A stretch of 20,326 bases of DNA from Candidatus Uhrbacteria bacterium (GTDB lineage: Bacteria; Patescibacteriota; Patescibacteriia; 2-12-FULL-60-25), in assembly GCA_023246415.1 (NCBI GenBank), contig JAHFIK010000011.1, forward strand, positions 1-20,326. The letters run 5' to 3'. Each line of letters begins with the position of its first letter. Position 1 is the first letter of the stretch. Shown in pieces: positions 6,181-13,845 of this stretch. Position numbers and translations under genes: made by a program. The notes under the pieces were generated by a model. That model ran no database searches and was not told the DNA's origin. It worked only from the letters and a program-made list of their open reading frames with translations.

Positions 6181-7623
6181 ATGACGCCTTCTCGTTCTCA
6201 GAAAATGCTGAGCCGTGTCCTTGCCATCGCGATGCTTCTCTCATTGCTTGGTCAGGGGTGTACGAAGGGTTCGAGTCCCGAAGCGATCAAGCTCTCGGAG
6301 AAAAAGACCATTACCGTCTGGGGCGTGGTGGATGATTACGATGCGTACAGTAAGATTTTTAATGACTTCAAGAAATCGTATCCGTACGCCACGATCGTGT
6401 TTAAGAAGTTCCGGAACGAGGAGTATGAAAACAAGCTGGTGAATGCGATGGCGGAAGACAACGGGCCGGACATCTACATGATCCATAACACATGGGTGGG
6501 GAAGTACATGTCGAAGATTCTGCCGGAACCGCCCACGGTCAAGATCGCAGAACAGGTCGTCACCGGGTCGGCGCAAAAACAGGTCACGCTCCAGGTGGCG
6601 GAAAAGAAGCTCCTTTCCCCAAGCGTCATGCGAAACGATTTTGCGGATGCGGTGGCGTACGATGGGATTCGAACGGTCGATGTCTCAACGGATCCAAAGA
6701 AGGTGGATATGAAAGAACGGGTGATTGGTATTCCGATGAGTTTGGATACGCTCGCGCTCTACTATAACAAGGACCTCTTGAATTCCGCGGGAATCCCAAC
6801 CGCGCCGCAGGGATGGGATGAGTTTCAGAAGGATGTGAAGAAGCTCACGGTCATTGATGACAAGGGTGGCGTGACGCAAGCCGGGGCTGGATTTGGAACC
6901 GGAGCAAACGTGGATCGGGCGAGCGATATCATGACACTGCTCATGTTGCAGAATCGAACGGTGATGGCAGGGAGTGACGGGTATCCAAAATTCCAAGATA
7001 TGCCGCCGGATTTGGCTGCTGATCAGTCGGAGATTCCTGCGGTCCAGGCACTGCGTTTTTACACGGATTTTTCTGACCCGGCGAAAGACGTGTATACCTG
7101 GAACCTGAAGATGCCGAATTCGCTCGATGCCTTTTCGAACGGGATATCGGCGTTCTACATTGGATATAGTTATAACCAGGCATTGATCCGTTCCCGTGCC
7201 CCAAAGATGAATATGGGGATCAGTGAGGTGCCGCAGATCAATCCGGGCCAGAAAACGAACGTCGCAAACTACTGGATGTGGACCGTCTCAAAGCGCACGA
7301 AGTCGCCAGATCTCGCGTGGTATCTCGTGAATACGATGACCGGAAAAGATGCGGTCCAGAGTTACCTCACGGTGGCCAAGCGCCCCGCGGCACGAAAAGC
7401 GCTTCTTGATGGACAGTATGATGATCCGGATGTCGGAATCTTTGCATCACAAGTGCTCACGGCAAAGTCGTGGTACAAGGGCGTTGATCCGCAGGGGATG
7501 GAAGCCGCGCTGACAGACATGATCGATTCCGTGGTCACCGGGGAGGTCTCTGCTGACCATCTTCTCGACGCCGTCCGTCTGGCATCGGAGAAGGTGACGG
7601 TGACGATGCGTGCACAGCCATAG
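6181..7623 (+). CDS. Extracellular solute-binding lipoprotein (ABC transporter family 1, sugar-type)
   Basis: This 480-residue protein has a lipoprotein-type signal: a basic start, a hydrophobic core and Cys in LLGQGC near residue 29, a variant lipobox. The mature part resembles MalE-type family 1 binding proteins: an ITVWGVVDDYDAY opening strand, the EDNGPDIYMIHNTWVGKY segment, GIPMSLDTLALYYNKDLL (the usual ligand-cleft hinge block), and the C-terminal TKSPDLAWYLVNTMTG helix region. It would capture a sugar or oligosaccharide outside the membrane, but the ligand cannot be read from sequence and no permease or ATPase gene is adjacent. An in-frame extension to 6061 was rejected because it translates palindrome sequence. 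A 62-bp palindrome starts six bases after the stop. Confidence 0.88.
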   Translation: MTPSRSQKMLSRVLAIAMLLSLLGQGCTKGSSPEAIKLSEKKTITVWGVVDDYDAYSKIFNDFKKSYPYATIVFKKFRNEEYENKLVNAMAEDNGPDIYMIHNTWVGKYMSKILPEPPTVKIAEQVVTGSAQKQVTLQVAEKKLLSPSVMRNDFADAVAYDGIRTVDVSTDPKKVDMKERVIGIPMSLDTLALYYNKDLLNSAGIPTAPQGWDEFQKDVKKLTVIDDKGGVTQAGAGFGTGANVDRASDIMTLLMLQNRTVMAGSDGYPKFQDMPPDLAADQSEIPAVQALRFYTDFSDPAKDVYTWNLKMPNSLDAFSNGISAFYIGYSYNQALIRSRAPKMNMGISEVPQINPGQKTNVANYWMWTVSKRTKSPDLAWYLVNTMTGKDAVQSYLTVAKRPAARKALLDGQYDDPDVGIFASQVLTAKSWYKGVDPQGMEAALTDMIDSVVTGEVSADHLLDAVRLASEKVTVTMRAQP

Positions 7624-7628
7624 AGAGA

Positions 7629-7690
7629 GGTGAGTATGCAAGTAGGCGAGTAGGTTGGATCCGACCTACTCGCCTACTTGCATACTCACC
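7629..7690. repeat. 62-bp near-perfect palindrome after the solute-binding protein gene
   Basis: Arms 7629-7655 and 7664-7690 are exact 27-bp inverted repeats. The eight central bases contain GGATCC (7657-7662) exactly at the dyad. The arm is made of octamers GTGAGTAT, GCAAGTAG, GCGAGTAG. There is no T-tract, so intrinsic termination is not obvious. Confidence 0.93.
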
Positions 7691-7728
7691 GACTCACCCG
7701 ATCGTTATCTCTCGCCCTTCATCCGTGA

Positions 7729-7734
7729 TACAAT
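7729..7734 (+). promoter_or_regulatory. -10 box of the cysteine-rich operon
   Basis: TACAAT is followed by 10 bases and then the ATG at 7745, with no Shine-Dalgarno sequence. A possible -35 is TTATCT at 7705-7710 with an 18-base spacer. Confidence 0.6.
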
Positions 7735-7744
7735 CTCTTTATCT

Positions 7745-10606
7745 ATGATGAGTCGGAGTGCTCTCCGCACGCTCGTGACCGCCATTGGCCTGCTTGCGGT
7801 TTTTCTCATTCCGCGAGGGACCGCGCATGCGGCATTTTCGGCATGCGCGTGTCACTGTATCGATACCGAGGTGATTGAAAAGGGATACGTTGCCCCGCAG
7901 ACGGATTGTCGCGCGGCATGCGTGGCGAATCCGGGCGTCCATCAAGCCTCGCAGTTGAAGAACGCCTACCATCAGACCGTCCAGAAGGCGGACCAGTGCG
8001 TCTGTGAATGGTCAGCGCCAACCGTGAGTCTGAAGTGGACCTCGCTTACTTCCGGACGATCAACGTGTGCGGGCGATTGTGCGGCGGTTTGTGATGGTGC
8101 CGCAAACGTCGACCCGGCACAGAATCAGACGACGAATAAGATCTCCGTGGATTGTTTTCGGGATGATCAGTGTGCGACCGGGCCATTTTCTATCTACGCG
8201 CAACGAAATAACTGTGACACGTCTGATCCAAACTGTGGCGCACCGCGATGTGACTTCCAGGCCATTGATCAATTAACGGATCCAACAGATTACGCCACGT
8301 TTGCCCCGGCGGATCACGTGATGCCGCGCTGTATTATTCCGGCCACGGCGGGGAATGCAGATATCGAGTGTCAGACCTATGGCGGAAAGGCGTTGGGTGG
8401 CGTGTGTCGGCGATTCGATACGGGTGAGAATCTGGCCCAGTACATCATTACGCGTCCGTACGTCAGTGGTGGGAGCTACCATACGGAAGATTTTGATACA
8501 ACGACATTCAATCTGACGGTTGCCGCGTTGAATGCGCGTCTTGCAAACGAGACGCCGCCAGGACCGGGATTGTGTGAACTGTATGGGGAGGCGACGGATG
8601 TCACGATCGGTTCACAGGCCGTGAATACGAATCCATATACGAAGCAGGTGGTCGGGATTACCTTTGGGAGCGCGAAGCCGCCGGCAAGTGCACAGCCGCT
8701 CCAGGTGAACGCTTCAAAACGCTACCTCTGTGCGGTGAAAAAGATTAATACGTGCGGAACGGTGAAGCCGTTATCAGGCATGACGATTCAAACGTCGAAT
8801 GCCTATACGTGCGTTGATCCGATTCGGGTCGGACTCACGAATACAAGTGCGTATTGTTTCCCATTGGCGCAGTCTCAAAATTCGCTCTGTGTGAATTCAC
8901 CGGGGACGCAGTGCTGTGCGGAAGCGGGTGGCGGATGTTACTCGGATTCGGACTGCATCGTTCCTAAGAAGTGTATTAAAGCGAACGCGTCAGATAAATT
9001 TGGCGCATGCAAGTACGTCACGGTATGCGACGATGATCATGCGGATCGGCGCTGTCGTTCCGCAACGCTGACGGAACGCGCAAATCCAAGCATCTGTTCA
9101 AAAGAACTTGTCCCGGGGACGTCACGGTGCGGAACGGGGACGATGGCCTGCTGTGGCGCGCCGGCGACAGGACTTGCGAGTGGGTGTGCGCTGGATCTCC
9201 TGAATCAGCCGGTGATTGGTCAAAGTACGCAGTACTACACGGCAACGGATTTGACGCCATTCATGTGCGTCAAATTGAGTAACGTGAAGGCGACCGCTCC
9301 AACGCAGTTTCGGCAGAACGGGAATGATACGGAATTGATTCCATTTACCTCCGGCGGCGGCTGTTTGACGAATAACGATCCGGCCGGACTTAAATCTGGC
9401 GCGGCACGCGTGATGCGATGCGGATCCGCGGATCAGGTCTGTTGCAACTTGAGCGTTATCGGTGAATCAGCGGCGTTGGATCAGGCATTGAACCGTCCAG
9501 GGAATGGCGCGTCTTGTGGCAATGATCCAGCGAATTCGTTCTCCTGCGCCGCGGCGCCGACGTATTCAGAAGCTGATTTGAATGCGCAGGGCTTTTCAAG
9601 CCAGTGGGCATTCCTCTATGCACTCGCTTCGTCGCCGTATTGTAAAATGACGCCGATTTCGATTTCGTCGTATACCGATACGAAAGAGTGTGCCTCGAAT
9701 TCGATTTGCTGTAAGACTGATATTGCGTTTGGTCACTGGTGTTCGAGCGATGCGGATTGCGGAAACAATACGATGGTGTGTGATCCGAGTATTCATCAGT
9801 GCGTGCCGATTGGCGATGCGAAAAAAACGGCTTCACAGAACTGTGTCGAAGCCGCGCGTCAAAAGGGAGAGACGAATACGGATGCGATCGCCGCACCGGG
9901 GACAGAAAGCTCATTTTCCTGTCAGCTGGTTTCAAGTGCGAACGATGCAGAAAATCGGACGTTGTGTCTGCAGCGAGGGTGCGAAACGGAGAATGCGAAT
10001 GGATCTATTCCAGATGGATCGTCGTATCGATGCTGTGCCCCAGGGACTGGGGTGGCCCCATCTGCTGCAGGCGCGGCACAGTCTGCCCCGTCGAGCACGC
10101 AGATCTCCGTGAATCGCGCTCCGGGTTCCCTTCAGCTCAGTCAGTGCATTGCGTCCGGCGACTGTACGCTTGATGATATTGTTGCGTCTGGAGCGGCATT
10201 CGCGAATTTCCTGATTGCCATCAGCGGATCAGCATATCTCATTATCTTCGTGTACGCGGGGGCGTTGTATCTGACGGCCGGATCGAGCAATCGTGTTGAC
10301 CAGGCGAAGAAAACATTGAAGCAGGCAACGATCGGAATTGTGTTGTTGTTGGGCGCCTATGTCTTCATCCGTTCAATTCAGCAGACGTTTATTGGAAACT
10401 CATTGAATGCCACGCAAAAGGAAACAACGTGTGGGACGACGACGCAGACAAAGGAATTCCAGTGCCAGTATCTGAATGTCGATCCAAAGGATTCCAAAGC
10501 GCTCAAGGCCGCGATCAGCGCCGGAAAGTGCGTTCAGCACATGTGTCCGGACAGTGCGGCGCCGAACTATGTGTGCTGTCCAACGAATACCGTTCCTAAC
10601 CCGTGA
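7745..10606 (+). CDS. Giant cysteine-rich secreted protein with C-terminal pilin-like two-helix module
   Basis: This 953-residue protein has a signal peptide (cleavage expected after AHA, about residue 29), then about 790 residues with roughly 60 cysteines. Many cysteines fall in spaced C...C...CC patterns (QCCAE, ACCGA, VCCNL, ICCKT, RCCAP) that suggest a chain of small disulfide-bonded domains. Near residues 820-846 and 862-884 come two membrane helices joined by a short loop (YAGALYLTAGSSNRVDQAKK), matching the module of the six following pilin-like proteins. A further cysteine-rich tail of about 65 residues ends in YVCCPTN. About 66 cysteines in total were counted by hand. An adhesin or pilus-tip role is inferred from architecture. 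The frame extends to 7655, but the start at 7745 (or 7748) fits the TACAAT box. It is first in a three-gene operon. Confidence 0.82.
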   Translation: MMSRSALRTLVTAIGLLAVFLIPRGTAHAAFSACACHCIDTEVIEKGYVAPQTDCRAACVANPGVHQASQLKNAYHQTVQKADQCVCEWSAPTVSLKWTSLTSGRSTCAGDCAAVCDGAANVDPAQNQTTNKISVDCFRDDQCATGPFSIYAQRNNCDTSDPNCGAPRCDFQAIDQLTDPTDYATFAPADHVMPRCIIPATAGNADIECQTYGGKALGGVCRRFDTGENLAQYIITRPYVSGGSYHTEDFDTTTFNLTVAALNARLANETPPGPGLCELYGEATDVTIGSQAVNTNPYTKQVVGITFGSAKPPASAQPLQVNASKRYLCAVKKINTCGTVKPLSGMTIQTSNAYTCVDPIRVGLTNTSAYCFPLAQSQNSLCVNSPGTQCCAEAGGGCYSDSDCIVPKKCIKANASDKFGACKYVTVCDDDHADRRCRSATLTERANPSICSKELVPGTSRCGTGTMACCGAPATGLASGCALDLLNQPVIGQSTQYYTATDLTPFMCVKLSNVKATAPTQFRQNGNDTELIPFTSGGGCLTNNDPAGLKSGAARVMRCGSADQVCCNLSVIGESAALDQALNRPGNGASCGNDPANSFSCAAAPTYSEADLNAQGFSSQWAFLYALASSPYCKMTPISISSYTDTKECASNSICCKTDIAFGHWCSSDADCGNNTMVCDPSIHQCVPIGDAKKTASQNCVEAARQKGETNTDAIAAPGTESSFSCQLVSSANDAENRTLCLQRGCETENANGSIPDGSSYRCCAPGTGVAPSAAGAAQSAPSSTQISVNRAPGSLQLSQCIASGDCTLDDIVASGAAFANFLIAISGSAYLIIFVYAGALYLTAGSSNRVDQAKKTLKQATIGIVLLLGAYVFIRSIQQTFIGNSLNATQKETTCGTTTQTKEFQCQYLNVDPKDSKALKAAISAGKCVQHMCPDSAAPNYVCCPTNTVPNP

Positions 10607-10628
10607 CGATGCGGCTGAATGACTTTTT

Positions 10629-11666
10629 ATGACCCTCTCTTCATCACATTCGATGTCCCGCGTCACGCGCACGATGATTCTACTCGCTGCGGTCTTTGCG
10701 GTGAGTATCGCTCCGCATCTTGCGAGTGCGCAGTCCTGTACGGGGGCGAACGGTCTGTCATGTACCTGTACGCCGGCGGGGAATTGTTCGGGCGGAATTG
10801 AAGCGAGCAAGATCTATACCAAAGGAACGGTTCAGCCAGTCTTTGCGGGAGTGACGTGCGGTTCGAATGAGGCGTGTTTGGCAAAAGGGGATGCGCTCTG
10901 CGCACGTGTATTGCAGGCGTATGCGCAGGGAACGCAATCCTCCTGTAAGTCATCCTGTTCAAATCCAGGGTTAAAAGCCACACTCTTGCTCAGCATGCCG
11001 TCGGATCCGTGTTCGACGGGGGTGTGTTGCGCGGAAGCGGCGGGAAGCGGATCTGCTTCTGCAGGAGGATGTATCAATCTTCCGGGGGTGACATCTGCTT
11101 GTAAATCAAAAGCAGCGAGCGGTGATGTTGATTTTTCACGAGATACCTATTGGTCCTCGATGCTATCTGGCAGTTGTCCGAATGCAGTATGTACGGCCCC
11201 GGCTGGATCAGAGCTGTGCGCCGCCGTGGCAAAACATGAAAATCTTTCGGGAACGTATGTCTGTGCCCAGAATTCATCAGACTGCCAAACTGTTCTGAAT
11301 AATGCGGTGGGAGCCTCGTTGTGCGGATCGCAGGGGACGTGTTGTATCGCGAAAGCGGGTGCCGCAACGACGAATGCGAATAAGGCAGGTGGTGCAGGGA
11401 CGCCAAAGACCCTTCCGGATCCCCTTGGAGGCGTGAATATTCCCACATTTTTCGGGAACGTGATTAAGACGTTTGCCGGAATTGCGGGGACGATCGCGCT
11501 CTGCATGTTTATCTATGGCGGCATCATGCTCATCCTGTCCGGCGGTGAACAGAAGAAGGTGGCGGATGGAAAAAAGATTTTGATTAATGCTTCAATCGGC
11601 TTGATTCTGATTTTTAGCGCATACACCTTTGTGACTGCGATCATCAGTGCGATTCTCGCCGAATAA
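10629..11666 (+). CDS. Cysteine-rich secreted protein with C-terminal pilin-like module
   Basis: This 345-residue protein has a signal peptide ending in ASA before QSCTG (about residue 34). An external region of about 220 residues contains cysteine clusters such as SCTCTPAGNC, GVCCAEA and GTCCIAK. A short linker (KTLPDPLGGVNIP) then leads to two helices at about residues 275-298 and 315-340. The loop reads FIYGGIMLILSGGEQKK, aligning without gaps to the short pilin-like proteins. The gene follows its neighbour by 22 bases and precedes the next by 5, so the three are probably cotranscribed. No clear ribosome binding site is seen; M9 (10653) is an alternative start closer to the signal peptide. 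It is probably a minor or tip subunit of a surface structure, by analogy only. Confidence 0.8.
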   Translation: MTLSSSHSMSRVTRTMILLAAVFAVSIAPHLASAQSCTGANGLSCTCTPAGNCSGGIEASKIYTKGTVQPVFAGVTCGSNEACLAKGDALCARVLQAYAQGTQSSCKSSCSNPGLKATLLLSMPSDPCSTGVCCAEAAGSGSASAGGCINLPGVTSACKSKAASGDVDFSRDTYWSSMLSGSCPNAVCTAPAGSELCAAVAKHENLSGTYVCAQNSSDCQTVLNNAVGASLCGSQGTCCIAKAGAATTNANKAGGAGTPKTLPDPLGGVNIPTFFGNVIKTFAGIAGTIALCMFIYGGIMLILSGGEQKKVADGKKILINASIGLILIFSAYTFVTAIISAILAE

Positions 11667-11671
11667 TTGTT

Positions 11672-12523
11672 ATGACCAACGCATACGGAAATGGGTCGAA
11701 CAGGTTCGTTGCATCGATTTCCGCCATCGTGATTTCTGCGACGGCGATGCTGATGGCGACGTCCGTTCATGCCGCGACCTCGTGTGTCGATTCCGCAGAT
11801 CTTCCGGGCGCGCAGTGTACGTCTCAATCGGTCTGTGATGGCGCGGCGGCAACGCGAGCATGGCTTCCAAATACGGATTGTGACGCACAGGGAAAAGTGT
11901 GCTGCTATCTGATCCCGTCTGCCGTGACGAGCTTACAGGCGGATTGCACAAATGCGGGCGGCGCGTGCAAGACGAGCTGCGGTGCAACAGAAAAGGTGAA
12001 TTCTGATATCACCTGTCCGAGTACAGGGAAATGTTGTGTTCCAAAAACGTGTACCGATGTCAGCGGGACGTGTATGGATGCGGCTCCATGTGAGGCGGGA
12101 GGCGGAACGACCGTTGCGGTATCAAACTGTTCGGGTCAGGTGTGTTGTGTCCCCTCCGGATCTACGGCTGGCGGAACGGCGAAGCCGGCAGGGACGACGG
12201 CGCTTCCGACGGCAGGGACGACATCGCCCGGAAAAGGAAAAACAGTTGCGGGATATGGTCTCATTAATCCACTCGGATCTCGGTCGATTAACGATATCGC
12301 TGCCGCGATCATCAAATACGCCAGCGGCATCGCGGGGACATTGATGATGATCTTTTTGATCTGGGGTGGCGTGGAATACATGATGGCGTCAGATCAGAAA
12401 TCAACGCAGGCTGCCCGCAATCGCATTGTTTGGGCTCTGCTTGGGATTGCGGTTATTTTCTTCGCATACATTTTGATCGATGCGGTGCTCAGTGTTTCCA
12501 GTCTCGTTCCAACGGGAACGTAG
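11672..12523 (+). CDS. Cysteine-rich repeat protein with C-terminal pilin-like module
   Basis: This 283-residue protein has a signal peptide cleaved after VHA (about residue 34). Three cysteine repeats of about 40 residues follow, each ending in a CC pair (KVCCYLI, KCCVPK, QVCCVPS). A Thr/Pro/Gly/Ala-rich linker follows at about 170-195, then the two-helix module at about 210-280 with loop IWGGVEYMMASDQKST. The repeat resembles small disulfide domains such as the WAP type in spacing only; no family is claimed. The start is 5 bases after the previous stop with no Shine-Dalgarno sequence, suggesting translational coupling. The N-terminal decoration with a conserved membrane module marks it as a sibling of the two genes upstream. 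Confidence 0.8.
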   Translation: MTNAYGNGSNRFVASISAIVISATAMLMATSVHAATSCVDSADLPGAQCTSQSVCDGAAATRAWLPNTDCDAQGKVCCYLIPSAVTSLQADCTNAGGACKTSCGATEKVNSDITCPSTGKCCVPKTCTDVSGTCMDAAPCEAGGGTTVAVSNCSGQVCCVPSGSTAGGTAKPAGTTALPTAGTTSPGKGKTVAGYGLINPLGSRSINDIAAAIIKYASGIAGTLMMIFLIWGGVEYMMASDQKSTQAARNRIVWALLGIAVIFFAYILIDAVLSVSSLVPTGT

Positions 12524-12546
12524 TCGGAAAGACGTGTACGTTTTTT
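12518..12546 (+). terminator. Possible terminator of the cysteine-rich operon
   Basis: ACGTA-GTC and GAC-(GTG)-TACGT can pair around GGAAA, followed directly by TTTTTT. The stem includes the stop codon. The stem is short and bulged, so confidence is modest. Confidence 0.45.
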
Positions 12547-12580
12547 GACGATTTGCCTCATCAGAGTCGATGACATCCAT

Positions 12581-12762
12581 TTTGTCATTCTGAGCGAAGC
12601 GAAGAATCCCTTTCCAGTCACTGACGATCCAAGATTGAATACAAGCGTTTTCGCAAGCGGTCTCGTAGAGTACTCTACGAGACCGCTTGCGAAAACGCGT
12701 GTCTGTGCTCGCTCGTTGTCCGCCTCTGGAAAGGGGTTCTTCGCTTCGCTCAGAATGACAAA
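12581..12762. repeat. Nested palindromes: REP-like outer pair around a perfect 54-bp palindrome
   Basis: Outer arms 12581-12617 and 12726-12762 are 37-bp inverted repeats with one mismatch, beginning TTTGTCATTCTGAGCGAAGC, a dispersed repeat word seen in many bacterial genomes. Between them 12645-12698 is an exact 54-bp palindrome with no loop, centred on AGTACT. This fills most of the 427-base gap between the two pilin-like operons; the rest holds only a weak terminator and the next promoter. Confidence 0.92.
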
Positions 12763-12883
12763 AGAGAGGGTGTAACGGCTAAAGAGATTCGCTCATCTAA
12801 AGCATGGATCATGACGCGTGGATCTTCACGGATGACTTTTCCACAAGAGTCTTGACTCGCGACGCATGACTCGTCCCTGATCC

Positions 12884-12912
12884 TCGACCCGACTCCTCAA
12901 ATACGGTACACT
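12884..12912 (+). promoter_or_regulatory. Promoter of the short pilin-like operon
   Basis: TCGACC (12884-12889) and TACACT (12907-12912) are spaced by 17 bases, giving a start near 12919 and a leader of about 32 bases that contains a strong ribosome binding site. TATGAT at 12924-12929 is an alternative -10. Confidence 0.5.
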
Positions 12913-12932
12913 GTGGACTAACCTATGATACG

Positions 12933-12943
12933 AAAGGAGGTGA
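12933..12943 (+). promoter_or_regulatory. Very strong ribosome binding site of the first short pilin gene
   Basis: AAAGGAGGTGA, a near-complete complement of the 16S rRNA tail, lies 7 bases before the ATG at 12951. It contrasts with the six leaderless starts elsewhere and with weak sites in the following pilin genes, suggesting this is the most highly translated subunit. Confidence 0.9.
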
Positions 12944-12950
12944 GAATTAC

Positions 12951-13352
12951 ATGACATTTCGTTTGAAGAATTTTGCGCGTTTCGGGGCTGTAGCAGCGAC
13001 AACGCTGGCTTTCCCGCTTTCAGCGCTCGCACAAGGTGCGAAGCCAACTTTGACCGACGACACGCTCGGAACGACGGCTGTTGAAAACAGCACGGCGCTC
13101 GCCGGAGGCGACGTCCGTCAGACAGCAGCTCGGCTCATCAACGTAGCCCTCGGTTTCCTCGCAATCATTGCGGTGATTATCGTTCTCGTTGGAGGATTCC
13201 AGTACATGTTGTCGGGTGGCGATACGACGAAGACGGAAAATGCGCGCAAGCTCATCGTTTCCGGAATCATCGGTCTCGCAATCATCCTTTCCGCGTGGGC
13301 CATTACGAGCTTCGTGATCTCACGACTCGTGACCGCAACGACCAACACCTAG
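12951..13352 (+). CDS. T4SS pilin-like protein 1 (two membrane helices, putative major subunit)
   Basis: This 133-residue protein has a signal peptide ending SALA before QG (about residue 28), a short external part, and two helices at about 62-85 and 104-127. The connecting loop GGFQYMLSGGDTTKTENARK is the shared signature of this cluster. The size and layout match the TrbC/VirB2-like type IV secretion pilins common in CPR genomes. The gene is first in a four-gene run and has by far the best ribosome binding site, so it is the best candidate for an abundant filament subunit. That role is inferred. The next gene follows after 48 bases and an 11-bp hairpin. Confidence 0.85.
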   Translation: MTFRLKNFARFGAVAATTLAFPLSALAQGAKPTLTDDTLGTTAVENSTALAGGDVRQTAARLINVALGFLAIIAVIIVLVGGFQYMLSGGDTTKTENARKLIVSGIIGLAIILSAWAITSFVISRLVTATTNT

Positions 13353-13368
13353 CCTTAACCCTGAATAC

Positions 13369-13392
13369 GCGCTCCGTCAGGTGACGGAGCGC
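13369..13392 (+). promoter_or_regulatory. Hairpin between pilin genes 1 and 2 covering the ribosome binding region
   Basis: Bases 13369-13379 pair with 13382-13392 (11 bp, GG in the loop). The second arm holds the only purine-rich Shine-Dalgarno-like bases (GGAG, 13386-13389) before the ATG at 13401. No T-tract follows, so an mRNA-stability or translation-attenuation role fits better than termination. Confidence 0.7.
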
Positions 13393-13400
13393 TGCGTGCC

Positions 13401-13832
13401 ATGCCACGTCTCCAACGCTTTCTCCTGATCCTCGGAATGACGCTTGCTAGCGCGAGCGTTTTTGTTGCGCCGCTTTCCGTGTCCGCCCAGGGCTTCGATG
13501 TGAAGAACACGGGCGTCACCGAAACGGCAAACAAAGCCGGGTATCAAACAAATCTCCCGTGTGCACAAACAGCGGCGGGATGCATTCCTGCGTTCGCAGG
13601 AACGGTCATCAACGCATTAGCTGGGTTATTCGGTGCGTTCTTTTTCGTCCTCATCTTGTACGGCGGATTTCAGTATATGACCGCCGGGGGTGATTCAAAG
13701 AAAACAGAAGGTGCCCGAACAACCATTGTGAACGCGATTATCGGCATGCTCATCGTGGCCTCTTCCTATGCGATTGCATCGTATGTGTTGAGTGCGATGG
13801 CGGGCGTGACGACCGGAGCAACCGCGGTGTAA
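13401..13832 (+). CDS. T4SS pilin-like protein 2
   Basis: This 143-residue protein has a signal peptide (cleavage after VSA, before QGF, about residue 29), then two helices at about 68-90 and 108-133. The loop GGFQYMTAGGDSKKTEGAR is nearly the same as in the neighbouring pilin-like genes. A pair of cysteines (PCAQTAAGC) just before the first helix may form a disulfide and is absent from the other three short members. The only Shine-Dalgarno-like bases lie within the upstream hairpin. It is cotranscribed with pilin 1 in all likelihood, and 13 bases separate it from pilin 3. Assignment to the TrbC/VirB2-like group is by architecture and loop motif. Confidence 0.84.
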   Translation: MPRLQRFLLILGMTLASASVFVAPLSVSAQGFDVKNTGVTETANKAGYQTNLPCAQTAAGCIPAFAGTVINALAGLFGAFFFVLILYGGFQYMTAGGDSKKTEGARTTIVNAIIGMLIVASSYAIASYVLSAMAGVTTGATAV

Positions 13833-13845
13833 TGATTTCAACTGT

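Noticed and set aside
2183..7690. CRISPR array or tandem direct-repeat locus
   Set aside because: The repeats are inverted pairs at single sites with different words per site, and there are no regularly spaced unique spacers.
5064..7690. Word palindromes as simple intrinsic terminators
   Set aside because: Most lack a T-tract directly after the stem, two lie between divergent genes, and others sit beside complete terminators. A partial role at 5064-5137 cannot be excluded.
12841..12896. Possible one-sided word array (GACTC repeated) before the short pilin promoter
   Set aside because: The copies are irregularly spaced and no inverted partner is present, so chance cannot be excluded.
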